Source: Paraburkholderia monticola (GTDB taxonomy: Bacteria > Pseudomonadota > Gammaproteobacteria > Burkholderiales > Burkholderiaceae). Taken from it: 64,000 bases of DNA. The stretch lies in the NCBI RefSeq assembly GCF_001580545.1, contig NZ_LRBG01000004.1:62001-126000 (forward strand). The letters run 5' to 3'. Shown here one piece after another: positions 9,259 through 16,777 of this stretch. The position numbers and the translations under genes were made by a program. The notes below the pieces were generated by a model that made no database searches, was not told the origin of the DNA, and saw nothing but the letters and a program-made list of their open reading frames with translations. Within the stretch, counting starts at the first letter, position 1; each line of letters begins with the position of its first letter.

Positions 9259-9823
9259 GTGCCTTTTCTGTCGTTGTTCTGGCGGTGTTGGCCTTTCCTT
9301 GTTGTCTTATCGGTCTATTAGCGTTGCCCCTGTGCGGGGCGGCACCTACTTTCTTTGCTGCTGCAAAGAAAGTAGGCAAAGAAGACAGCTCAAACCGCCA
9401 GCTCATAAGTGGGCACCTCGGTACGCACACGGCAGTGGTGCATCTGGAATCCGTGCTCCCGCACATTCGACGGTAGTGACAAAGCCGTCATTCTTCCGGC
9501 GGCGCTACGCGCGCCGAAGTGTCCTTCCAAAACCGTCGGTTTGCCTGGCAGACCCGTCCGCGACGCACGCAGTGCGGAGTGGGTGCGGATGACGGCTTTG
9601 TCACCAAGGCGGAATGTGCGAAGACACAGATTCCAGATGCACCACTACCCCTGCCAAGCCAGGGGACCCGCTTAAGAGTTAGCGGTTTGAGCTGTCTTCT
9701 TTGCCTACTTTCTTTGCAGCAGCAAAGAAAGTAGGTGCCGCCCCGCACAGGGGCAACGCTAATAGACCGACAAGACAACAAGGAAAGGCCAACACCCCAA
9801 GAACACCAACAAAAAAAGGCACC
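9259..9823. repeat. Large palindromic intergenic element, copy A
   Basis: A roughly 565-bp imperfect palindrome in the gap between the aldehyde dehydrogenase and fhlB genes. The outer arms begin GGTGTTGGCCTTTCC (9284 on) and return as their complement ending near 9796; weaker complementarity runs out to GGTGCC/GGCACC. Each arm contains its own perfect 14-bp-stem hairpin, CCTACTTTCTTTGC-TGCT with its complement (9345-9376), and CCTACTTTCTTTGC-AGCA with its complement (9704-9735). The centre (about 9490-9590) is unpaired. It is nearly identical in sequence and orientation to copy B at 20470. It encodes no transposase; frames such as PTFFAAAKKVG are translated hairpin arms. A non-autonomous mobile or REP-like element is the likely class. 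Confidence 0.9.
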
Positions 9824-9843
9824 ACCCTGCCCAAAGGGTACCC

Positions 9844-10182
9844 CTACTCCCGCACGTCAGTGGCCACAACATCAACCACATCCCGCGCGCCAGCGCCATC
9901 GCCCGGCTCGGCATCCGCCCGAGCCTCCAGCCGATGCAACCACGCCAACAACTCGGCGACAGCCTGATACAGCTGCGGTGGAATCCGCGCATCCAGATCG
10001 ACCTGCATCAGCAGCGACACCATCTCGGGCGCCTCGTGCACATACAGCCCCGCTTCCTTCGCGCGCTGCACGATCATCTCGGCGAGCAGCCCATACCCCT
10101 TCGCGACAACACGCGGCGCGGGCTCGCCGCCATGAGCGTCATACACGAGTGCAGCCGCGCTGCGGCGATGGGTGCGGCTCAT
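9844..10182 (-). CDS. fhlB: FhlB: stand-alone FlhB C-terminal (export-switch) domain
   Basis: The 112-residue product matches only the cytoplasmic C-terminal part of FlhB that follows the NPTH autocleavage site. AAALVYDAHGGEPAPRVVAKG aligns with FAVALQYTDGEMRAPKVVAKG of the full FlhB in this window, and RIPPQLYQAVAELLAWLHRL aligns with EIPGPLYGAVAEVLAWVYQL. There are no membrane spans and no NPTH. Such FlhB_C-like proteins are known in other bacteria, where they can substitute for the cleaved FlhB fragment in the export gate. The start overlaps the fliK2 stop by one base (TGATG), suggesting coupling. The last roughly 80 bp are G/T-rich on the coding strand, next to repeat copy A. Confidence 0.85.
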   Translation of the reverse strand: MSRTHRRSAAALVYDAHGGEPAPRVVAKGYGLLAEMIVQRAKEAGLYVHEAPEMVSLLMQVDLDARIPPQLYQAVAELLAWLHRLEARADAEPGDGAGARDVVDVVATDVRE

Positions 10183-11600
10183 CAGATGTCCCAATCGAAG
10201 TCGTCGCGCGACGCGGTGCTCGACGCCGCCGCCGCCGTGACAGCCGCTGCCGCCGACCGCGCATACGCCGACGCCGCCTGCGCCCCCGCCGCCGAGCCAC
10301 CGGCGGCCGCACCCGGCACCCCGCCGCCGATCTCCCGGATCGTCAATCCCTGTAGCTCGATCCCCGCCGCCATCAGCCGCTGACGGAAATCGTCGCCCTG
10401 CGTCGCGAGCCGGGCGGCGCCCCGCGGGCTCGCCTGCACGCGCGCACTGAGCCGCATGCCGGTCAGCGTCAGTTCGGCGTCGACGGTGCCGAGCGTCGGC
10501 AGCGACAGCGTCAAGCGCGTGCGCCACGGCTGGTCGTCCTCGCTCGCGAGGCCGCCGCCGCTGCGGTCCCATTCGTCGCCGTCCTGCTCGATCGTCCAGT
10601 CGAGTCGCGCCCCTGGCCACGCCTCACCGGTCCAGCGAAACTGCCCGGTCGCGAGCAGATCGAGTTGCTGGCGCACGAGCGGCACGGTCGCCGGATGCAC
10701 CGCCGCCGCCATCGCCTGCGCACTCTGCGACGAACCGGCCTCGCCCGCCTGCGGCGCCCCGCTGTGCAGCCCCGCGTGCGTGGGCTGGCCGTTCAGATCG
10801 GATACCGAGTTGGCCAGCAGTTCGCCCGCGACGAGGCGCGCGGCCTGCGCAGTCAGGATCGACGGCATCGCGTGCGCGGCGGGATTGTTCTCGGCAGCGT
10901 TAGGCGTGCCAGCCGCCTGGCCGTTCGGTGCGCCGCGCGGCGCGCCGTCCGGTGCGGCGTTCGCCGAAGCGGACCACGCGTTCGCGGCGCCATCGTCGGT
11001 GCCCCAGTCAAGCGGCAATTGCGACTGTGCAACGAGCTGGTTCTGCGCCTCGTTCGCCAGCTCGGCCGGCGCGCGCTGACCGATCAGCCAGGCGGCGAGA
11101 TGGGCCTCGTAGAACAGGCCGCTGTCGGCGACCGTTTGTTCGAGCGCGGCCGCGAGCGCCGCGACCGGCACTTCGGTCGCCGCCACGCTCGCGGTGACGT
11201 TGGCAGCAGCGTTGGGATTGGTATTGGGAGCAGCGGAGGAATTGGCGGCAGCGGCATTGCCCGCTGCGGCATCCGCCGCATCGATGAGCGGCAAGCTCTC
11301 GGCGGCGACGGCGACGTCGAGCGCCGGCGCGGCCGCCCAGATCGGCGCGCGGCCGAGCACGGCGGGTGTCGCATCGCCGCCTGAGCGGGCGATCGCATTC
11401 AGTGTCAGCGCGACGGCCGACAGCGCGGTTTGCGCGGACGGCTGCGGCGCGGGCGTCGCGTTCAGGGGCGCCGCGGTAGCCGCGGTATCGACGCCGGCGG
11501 CGCCAGTCTGCGAGGTGGTCGAGGTTCCCGGCGCGATGCTGAGCAGGCTGTCGATCCGGCTCGACAGCACTGAAGCGAGGGCCGTATCGATTCCGTTCAT
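10182..11600 (-). CDS. Second FliK-type hook-length control protein
   Basis: Residues 1-310 of this 472-residue protein are low-complexity alanine-, asparagine- and glycine-rich sequence typical of FliK rulers. Residues about 325-440 form a Flg_hook-like globular domain: LTLSLPTLGTVDAELTLTG, then RQRLMAAGIELQGLTIREI. FliK measures hook length and triggers the FlhB substrate switch. A canonical fliK follows fliJ at 18895, so this is a paralogue; it is named fliK2 here only for convenience. It is encoded with fhlB, fliT and fliS, probably in one late operon. Whether it controls the hook or another export step is unknown. Confidence 0.75.
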   Translation of the reverse strand: MNGIDTALASVLSSRIDSLLSIAPGTSTTSQTGAAGVDTAATAAPLNATPAPQPSAQTALSAVALTLNAIARSGGDATPAVLGRAPIWAAAPALDVAVAAESLPLIDAADAAAGNAAAANSSAAPNTNPNAAANVTASVAATEVPVAALAAALEQTVADSGLFYEAHLAAWLIGQRAPAELANEAQNQLVAQSQLPLDWGTDDGAANAWSASANAAPDGAPRGAPNGQAAGTPNAAENNPAAHAMPSILTAQAARLVAGELLANSVSDLNGQPTHAGLHSGAPQAGEAGSSQSAQAMAAAVHPATVPLVRQQLDLLATGQFRWTGEAWPGARLDWTIEQDGDEWDRSGGGLASEDDQPWRTRLTLSLPTLGTVDAELTLTGMRLSARVQASPRGAARLATQGDDFRQRLMAAGIELQGLTIREIGGGVPGAAAGGSAAGAQAASAYARSAAAAVTAAAASSTASRDDFDWDI

Positions 11601-11704
11601 GCCGGTTCCTTGGTCGCATCGGCGGCAACCCGCGCGATGCTCTGATTGCTCCGATCCTTCAGACGCGCGCGGCGCGGCGCCAGCTCAGATGCACGCGCCC
11701 ACAC

Positions 11705-12031
11705 TCAGCGTGCTCCGTACAGCTCCTTCAGCACACGCGTCGGCCGGCCGGCGAACAGCGCCGACAGATGCGCCATGCGCGGATTCGCGAGGTCGCGGAT
11801 CGCGGCATCGTCGGCGAGGATCTGGCGGATCAGCGCGTATTTGCGCAGGCGTTCAGCCTCGTCGAGCTTGACGCCCACGTCGGCTTCCCGCAGCGCTTCG
11901 ACCAGCTGCCGGTACTCCTCCTGCAGGTCGACCAGGTCGTTCCACAGCGCACGCCGGGCCGCCATCAGCATGCGGCAGGACAGCGAGGCGACCGCTTCAT
12001 AGCGGGCAAAATATTCTGCGTTCGATGTCAT
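11705..12031 (-). CDS. fliT: Flagellar export chaperone FliT
   Basis: Small helical cytoplasmic protein of 108 residues. FliT binds the filament-cap protein FliD before export and, in enterics, also FlhDC. The length, the position directly after fliS, and the helical pattern with LDEAERLRKYALIRQILADDAAIRDLANPRM support the name, though FliT proteins diverge strongly. The ATG at 12031 overlaps the fliS stop by four bases. The longer open frame upstream overlaps fliS and is a shadow. Confidence 0.75.
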   Translation of the reverse strand: MTSNAEYFARYEAVASLSCRMLMAARRALWNDLVDLQEEYRQLVEALREADVGVKLDEAERLRKYALIRQILADDAAIRDLANPRMAHLSALFAGRPTRVLKELYGAR

Positions 12032-12462
12032 CTCAGGCTTTCCGCGGCTGGCTGGGCTGCCATCCGCGCGACCTCCGGGGCAATCCCGATCCATGCCTCT
12101 TCGAGCGTCGCGAGCAGTCCGTCCACTTCCACGAGCATCGCCTCGCTCTGATTGATATTTGCTTGCAACAACCGACGCGCCATATAGCTGTACAACGCGT
12201 TGAGCCGTCCCGCGATTTCGCCGCCCACTTCCAGGTTGAGCGACTGCTGCAGCCCGCTTTCGATGATCCGGATCGCCTTGCTGATTGCCATGCCACGCTC
12301 GGCCACATTGCCCTGCTGCAAATGCAGGCGGCTTTGCGCGATCGCCTGCCGCGCGCCCTGATACAGCAACACGATCAGACGATGCGGACTCGCGCCCATC
12401 ACGGATGTCTCGATGCCGACACGCGCATAGGCGTTGGCTCCAGCGTGGCCCGGGGAAAACAT
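12028..12462 (-). CDS. fliS: Flagellin export chaperone FliS
   Basis: Cytoplasmic chaperone of 144 residues that binds the C-terminus of flagellin and prevents premature polymerisation. It shows the conserved start YARVGIETSVMGASPHRLIVLLYQGA, followed by IIESGLQQSLNLEVGGEIAGRLNALYSYM, the four-helix core. First gene of fliS-fliT-fliK2-fhlB. A sigma-28-like promoter lies about 90 bp upstream, so the set is probably a late (class III) operon. fliC and fliD, its usual neighbours, are not in this window. Confidence 0.92.
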   Translation of the reverse strand: MFSPGHAGANAYARVGIETSVMGASPHRLIVLLYQGARQAIAQSRLHLQQGNVAERGMAISKAIRIIESGLQQSLNLEVGGEIAGRLNALYSYMARRLLQANINQSEAMLVEVDGLLATLEEAWIGIAPEVARMAAQPAAESLR

Positions 12463-12550
12463 CGGCGCTCCTCCTCTGATACTGACTGCGGTTTAGTCGT
12501 GGCGTGGCCGCGCGGCGCGTCACCGCGCCGGTCGCCGACCTGTAATTTGG

Positions 12551-12578
12551 TTATCGGATCCGCAACGACAAAGCTTTA
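12551..12578 (-). promoter_or_regulatory. Sigma-28 (FliA) promoter for fliS operon
   Basis: On the minus strand TAAA (12575-12578) and TCCGATAA (12551-12558) are separated by 16 bases, against the consensus TAAA-N15-GCCGATAA. The -10 element differs from consensus at one base. It lies about 90 bp before the fliS ATG. Confidence 0.75.
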
Positions 12579-12627
12579 GTCCGGTGTAAGGAGGAGCAGG
12601 AGCGCCGCTGGGCGCGCACAGGGACGC

Positions 12628-12667
12628 GGCACGCAGCCGCCGGCGCAAAGGCCGGCTGCTGCGTGCC
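12628..12667 (-). terminator. Strong GC hairpin downstream of fliE
   Basis: Two 17-base arms (12628-12644 and 12651-12667), GGCACGCAGC at the outer edge, pair with one mismatch around a 6-base loop. It lies about 90 bp beyond the fliE stop and before the fliS promoter, so it may end the fliE transcript. No T tract follows, so a factor-dependent terminator or an RNA-protecting hairpin is equally possible. Confidence 0.45.
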
Positions 12668-12756
12668 GAACGTCGGAGCGTCGGAGCGTCGGGCGGGCTG
12701 ATGCAGACCTGCACGCAGACCTGCAAGCAGGCCTGCGCAAACCCGCGCGACGCCGC

Positions 12757-13092
12757 TCAGATCGACAACTGCGCGATGTCGTTGTACGCGGCGACGAGCT
12801 TGTTGCGAACCTGCAGGCCGAACTGGAAGCCGATGTTGGCCTTCTGCATGTCGACCATCACGTCGTTCAGCGACACGTTCGACGAACCGAGTTCGAACGC
12901 CTGCGATTCGCCGATCGCCGTCTGCTGGTCGCTGCTGATCTTGTCGAGCGAGGCCTTCATCGCCGCCGCGAAGCTGGTGGGTGTCGCCGCGCCGGACTGC
13001 TCCGCCGCCGGGCTCGCACCGCCGGCCGCCTGCGCCGCCATCGCCTGCATCTGTTGCAGCGCCGACGATAGCGCGTTCACGGGCATGGTCAT
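12757..13092 (-). CDS. fliE: Flagellar hook-basal body protein FliE
   Basis: Component of 111 residues joining the MS ring to the rod. The C-terminal half carries the typical [29 protein letters not shown], then [33 protein letters not shown]. It is transcribed alone and divergently from fliF across a 236-bp control region. The first ATG (MTMPVN) has GGAG close upstream; the second ATG two codons later would also serve. The N-terminal third is alanine-rich. Confidence 0.95.
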   Translation of the reverse strand: MTMPVNALSSALQQMQAMAAQAAGGASPAAEQSGAATPTSFAAAMKASLDKISSDQQTAIGESQAFELGSSNVSLNDVMVDMQKANIGFQFGLQVRNKLVAAYNDIAQLSI

Positions 13093-13328
13093 GTTTTCTC
13101 CGTTGAATGTGCGATCGGACCGCCGGAAGGTGTACCGATCTGGACGAAAGCATAGCAGCGGCCTCTCGCGGAAAGTCCCGAAACTAGGGGGGAAACCCTG
13201 CTCTATTCAAGCAATCGGGTTGAGCGGCGCTGCGGATAATTTCAAACGTGAAAGTCTCTGTCCGTCCGCCGAGCCTCGGCGCGGCATCACGGCAGAACGC
13301 CAAGGCATCCCCCGGAGAAACCCGACGC
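13093..13328. promoter_or_regulatory. Divergent control region fliE / fliF
   Basis: A 236-bp non-coding stretch between divergent early flagellar operons, where FlhDC-dependent promoters are expected. GATCGG (13110-13115) and its near complement CCGATC (13135-13140) flank GGACCGCCGG-type sequence. I cannot place a convincing FlhDC box by eye. No sigma-28 consensus is visible. Confidence 0.4.
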
Positions 13329-15116
13329 ATGGATTCGTCAGCCAACTCGTTGATCAACCCCGACGCCCGCATGGGGCTCGCCGGCGCGCAGCCCGCGGCC
13401 GCTCAGCCCGGTAGCGGCCAGGCCGGCGGCACCGCCGACCTCGGCGGCCTCGGTGGTATCGGCGGCAATTTCGGTCAGCGTCTGTCAGGGCTCGCGCAGA
13501 TGCGCGGCAACCCGCGCGCGCCGCTCGTGTTCGCGGTTGCGCTGCTGGTGGCGGTCGTCGCGGGCCTGTTCCTGTGGTCGCGCTCGCCCGACTACAAGGT
13601 GCTCTACAGCAATCTGTCCGACCGCGACGGCGGCTCGATCATCGCCGCGCTCCAGCAGGCAAACATTCCGTACAAGCTGTCCGACAGCGGTGGCGCGATC
13701 CTCGTGCCGGCCGAGCAGGTCCACGAGATGCGCCTGCGCCTCGCCTCGCAGGGTCTGCCCAAGAGCGGCTCGGTCGGCTTCGAGCTGATGGACAACCAGA
13801 AATTCGGCATCAGCCAGTTCGACGAGCAGATCAACTATCAGCGCGCGCTCGAAGGCGAACTCGAACGCACGATCGAATCGATCTCGAGCGTCAAGTCCGC
13901 GCGCGTGCATCTCGCGATTCCGAAGCCGAGCGTGTTCGTGCGCGACAAGGAACCGCCGTCGGCGGCCGTGCTTGTGAACCTGTATCCGGGCCGCGTGCTC
14001 GACGAAGGCCAGGTGGTCGCGATTACGCACATGGTGGCGTCGGCGGTGCCGGAAATGCCGGTGCGGGGCGTGACGATCCTCGACCAGGACGGCAACCTGC
14101 TCACGCAGCCGAGCAGCGGCAGCGGGCTCGATGCCACCCAGCTGAAGTTCCGCCAGCAAATCGAGCGCAACACGCAGCAGCGCATCGACGCGATCCTCGC
14201 GCCGCTGTTCGGCGCCGGCAACGCGCGCTCGCAGGTCAGCGCCGACATCGACTTCTCGCACAGCGAACAGACCTCGGAGAACTACGGCCCGAACGGCAAT
14301 CCGCAACGGGCCGCGATCCGCAGCCAGCAGCAGAGCAGCGCCACCGAGATGTCGCAAGGCGGCGCTTCGGGCGTGCCGGGCGCGCTGTCGAACCAGCCGC
14401 CGCAGCCGGCGTCCGCGCCGATCGTGGCCGGCAACGGTGCGAGCTCGGTCGCGACGACGCCGGTCAGCGATCGCAAGGATTCGACCACCAACTACGAACT
14501 CGACAAGACCGTGCGCCACGTCGATCAGCCGATGGGCGGCATCCGCCGGCTGTCGGTCGCGGTGGTCGTCAACTATCTGCGCGTCGTCGACCCGAAGGGC
14601 CATGTGACGATGCAGCCGGTCAGCGCCGACAAGCTCGCCCAGATCACGCAGCTCGTGAAGGACGCGATGGGCTTCGACGAGTCGCGCGGCGACTCGGTCA
14701 ACGTAGTCAACAGCGCGTTCAGCACCGAGCTCGACCCGAACGCCGACCTGCCGTGGTGGCGCACGCCGGACATGCTCGCGCTCTACAAGCAGATCGCGAC
14801 CTACCTCGGCATCGGCGCGGTCGCCCTGTTCCTCTACTTCGTGATGGTGAAGCCGGCGCTGCGCCGCGCGTTCCCGCCGCCGCCCGAGCCGGTTGCCGCG
14901 CTCATGTCGCCCGACGAGCCGGTGCTGCTCGACGGCATCCCGGCCGAAGAGCGCGATGGCGCGGTGGTCGACATCGAAACGGACAGCGAGACGCTCGCGC
15001 TCGAAAACGCGAAGCACAAATATGAGCGGAACCTGGAGTTCGCGCGCAGCATCGCGCGTCAGGATCCGAAGATCGTAGCAACCGTCGTCAAGAACTGGGT
15101 GTCCGATGAGCGCTGA
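13329..15116 (+). CDS. fliF: Flagellar MS-ring protein FliF
   Basis: Inner-membrane protein of 595 residues that oligomerises into the MS ring and houses the export gate. Transmembrane segments lie at about 62-81 (VFAVALLVAVVAGLFLW) and 494-512 (GIGAVALFLYFVMVKPAL). Between them are the ring-building motifs, including KVLYSNLSDRDGGSIIAAL and RVHLAIPKPSVFVRDKEPPSA. The C-terminal tail from about 560 binds FliG. The ATG at 13329 is chosen because the longer frame has no homologous residues and GGAGAA precedes this start. First gene of fliFGHIJK; it overlaps fliG by 11 bp. Confidence 0.96.
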   Translation: MDSSANSLINPDARMGLAGAQPAAAQPGSGQAGGTADLGGLGGIGGNFGQRLSGLAQMRGNPRAPLVFAVALLVAVVAGLFLWSRSPDYKVLYSNLSDRDGGSIIAALQQANIPYKLSDSGGAILVPAEQVHEMRLRLASQGLPKSGSVGFELMDNQKFGISQFDEQINYQRALEGELERTIESISSVKSARVHLAIPKPSVFVRDKEPPSAAVLVNLYPGRVLDEGQVVAITHMVASAVPEMPVRGVTILDQDGNLLTQPSSGSGLDATQLKFRQQIERNTQQRIDAILAPLFGAGNARSQVSADIDFSHSEQTSENYGPNGNPQRAAIRSQQQSSATEMSQGGASGVPGALSNQPPQPASAPIVAGNGASSVATTPVSDRKDSTTNYELDKTVRHVDQPMGGIRRLSVAVVVNYLRVVDPKGHVTMQPVSADKLAQITQLVKDAMGFDESRGDSVNVVNSAFSTELDPNADLPWWRTPDMLALYKQIATYLGIGAVALFLYFVMVKPALRRAFPPPPEPVAALMSPDEPVLLDGIPAEERDGAVVDIETDSETLALENAKHKYERNLEFARSIARQDPKIVATVVKNWVSDER

Positions 15117-16101
15117 AGGCGTAGTGAAAAGCGCGCTGCTGCTGATGTCGATCGGCGAGGAAGAGGCGGCGCAGGTGTTCAAGTTTCTGGGCCCCCGTGA
15201 GGTCCAGAAGATCGGCGTCGCGATGGCCGCGCTGAAGAACGTGACCCGCGAGCAGGTCGACGAGGTGCTGCAGGAGTTCGTGAAGGAAGCCGAGCAGCAC
15301 ACCGGCATGTCGCTCGATTCGAGCGAGTACATCCGCTCGGTGCTGACCAAGGCGCTCGGCGACGACAAGGCCGGCGCGATCATCGACCGGATCCTGCAGG
15401 GCAGCGACACGAGCGGTATCGAGGGCCTGAAGTGGATGGACTCGGCGGCTGTCGCCGAACTGATCAAGAACGAGCATCCGCAGATCATCGCGACGATCCT
15501 CGTGCATCTGGACCGCGATCAGGCCTCGGAGATCATCGCCTGCTTCACGGACCGTCTGCGCAACGACGTGCTCCTGCGGATCGCGACGCTCGACGGCATC
15601 CAGCCGGCCGCGCTGCGCGAACTCGACGACGTGCTGACCGGCCTCCTCTCCGGCAGCGACAACCTGAAGCGCAGCCCGATGGGCGGGATCCGCACGGCGG
15701 CCGAGATTCTCAACTTCATGTCGAGCAGCCACGAAGAAGGCGTGCTCGAAAACGTGCGGCAGTACGACGCCGAACTCGCGCAGAAGATCGTCGACCAGAT
15801 GTTCGTGTTCGAGAACCTGCTCGACCTCGAAGACCGTGCGATCCAGCTGCTGCTGAAGGAAGTCGAATCCGAGGCGCTGATCATCTCGCTGAAGGGCGCG
15901 CCGCCCGCGCTGCGTCAGAAGTTCCTCTCGAACATGTCGCAGCGTGCGGCCGAGCTGCTCGCCGAAGACCTCGACGCGCGCGGCCCGGTGCGCGTGTCCG
16001 AAGTCGAGACGCAGCAGCGCCGCATCCTGCAGATCGTGCGCAACCTGGCCGAGAGCGGGCAGATCGTTCTAGGCGGCAAGGCGGAAGACGCGTATGTCTG
16101 A
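15106..16101 (+). CDS. fliG: Flagellar motor switch protein FliG
   Basis: C-ring protein of 331 residues that couples FliF to FliM and receives torque from MotA. Seen: the N-terminal FliF-binding domain, the EHPQ motif at residues 123-126 in the middle domain, and the charged C-terminal torque helix region including FENLLDLEDRAIQLLLKEVES. Length matches E. coli FliG (331, from memory). The start overlaps fliF and the stop overlaps fliH by 8 bp. Confidence 0.97.
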   Translation: MSAEGVVKSALLLMSIGEEEAAQVFKFLGPREVQKIGVAMAALKNVTREQVDEVLQEFVKEAEQHTGMSLDSSEYIRSVLTKALGDDKAGAIIDRILQGSDTSGIEGLKWMDSAAVAELIKNEHPQIIATILVHLDRDQASEIIACFTDRLRNDVLLRIATLDGIQPAALRELDDVLTGLLSGSDNLKRSPMGGIRTAAEILNFMSSSHEEGVLENVRQYDAELAQKIVDQMFVFENLLDLEDRAIQLLLKEVESEALIISLKGAPPALRQKFLSNMSQRAAELLAEDLDARGPVRVSEVETQQRRILQIVRNLAESGQIVLGGKAEDAYV

Positions 16102-16777
16102 TCCGAACGCCCCGGCAAAGGAAAGCCTCTCGGCCTACCAGCGCTGGGAGATGGCGTCGTTCGACCCGGTCCCGCCGGCGCCGCCGCCGCCCGAGCCCGA
16201 ATTCGACGAACGCGCGTTCGAAGCCGAACTCGAGCGCCGCCGCGAAGCCGCGCATGCGCAGGGCGTCGCCTCCGGTCATGTGGCCGGCCAGGCGCTCGGC
16301 TATCAGGCCGGCTACGACCAGGGGCACGCGCAAGGTTTCGCGCAAGGCCAGACCGAGGCACGCGAGGAAGCGATGCGACTCGCCGCGCTCGCTGAAACCT
16401 TCAAGACCGCGCTCGATGGCGCGCAGCATGCGATCTCCGAAACGCTGATCGCGCTCGCGCTCGACATCGCGCAACAGGTCGTGCGCCAGCACGTGCAGCA
16501 CGATCCCACCGCGCTGATCGCGGCCGCGCGCGAAGTGCTCGCGGCCGAGCCCGCGCTCGCCGGCGCGCCGGCGCTGATCGTGAGTCCCGCCGATCTGCCG
16601 GTCGTCGAGGCGTATCTGCTCGAAGAGTTGCAAACGCGCGGCTGGACCGTGCGCACCGATCCGGCGGTGGAGCGCGGCGGTTGCCGCGCGCAGGCCGGCA
16701 CCGGCGAGGTCGACGCGGGCATCGACACGCGCTGGCAGCGCGTCGCCGCCGCGCTCGGCAAAGTGAGCACGTGGTGA
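16094..16777 (+). CDS. fliH: Flagellar export protein FliH
   Basis: Peripheral stator of the export ATPase, 227 residues, binding FliI and, through its N-terminus, FliN/FlhA. Near residue 18 it has [19 protein letters not shown], a proline-rich linker. A Gly-rich helix follows with GxxxG-like repeats ([32 protein letters not shown]) at about 55-87, a known FliH hallmark. The C-terminal half is the FliI-binding domain. It overlaps fliG by 8 bp and the fliI GTG by 4 bp. Confidence 0.93.
   Translation: MSDPNAPAKESLSAYQRWEMASFDPVPPAPPPPEPEFDERAFEAELERRREAAHAQGVASGHVAGQALGYQAGYDQGHAQGFAQGQTEAREEAMRLAALAETFKTALDGAQHAISETLIALALDIAQQVVRQHVQHDPTALIAAAREVLAAEPALAGAPALIVSPADLPVVEAYLLEELQTRGWTVRTDPAVERGGCRAQAGTGEVDAGIDTRWQRVAAALGKVSTW

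Noticed and set aside
8876..9466. Minus-strand frame with PTFFAAAKKVG-type peptide
   Set aside because: It is the translated arm of palindrome copy A joined to antisense of the aldehyde dehydrogenase; the same peptide appears from every arm of both copies in several frames. No start context.
9259..9823. CRISPR array or rRNA/tRNA gene in the palindrome
   Set aside because: There are no regularly spaced short repeats, no cas genes, and no cloverleaf or rRNA motifs; only one large palindrome with two internal hairpins.
13485..15488. 667-codon minus-strand frame across fliF and fliG
   Set aside because: Antisense shadow; composition (Arg/His/Asp-rich) and lack of homology are typical of GC-rich antisense frames, and fliF/fliG are unambiguous.
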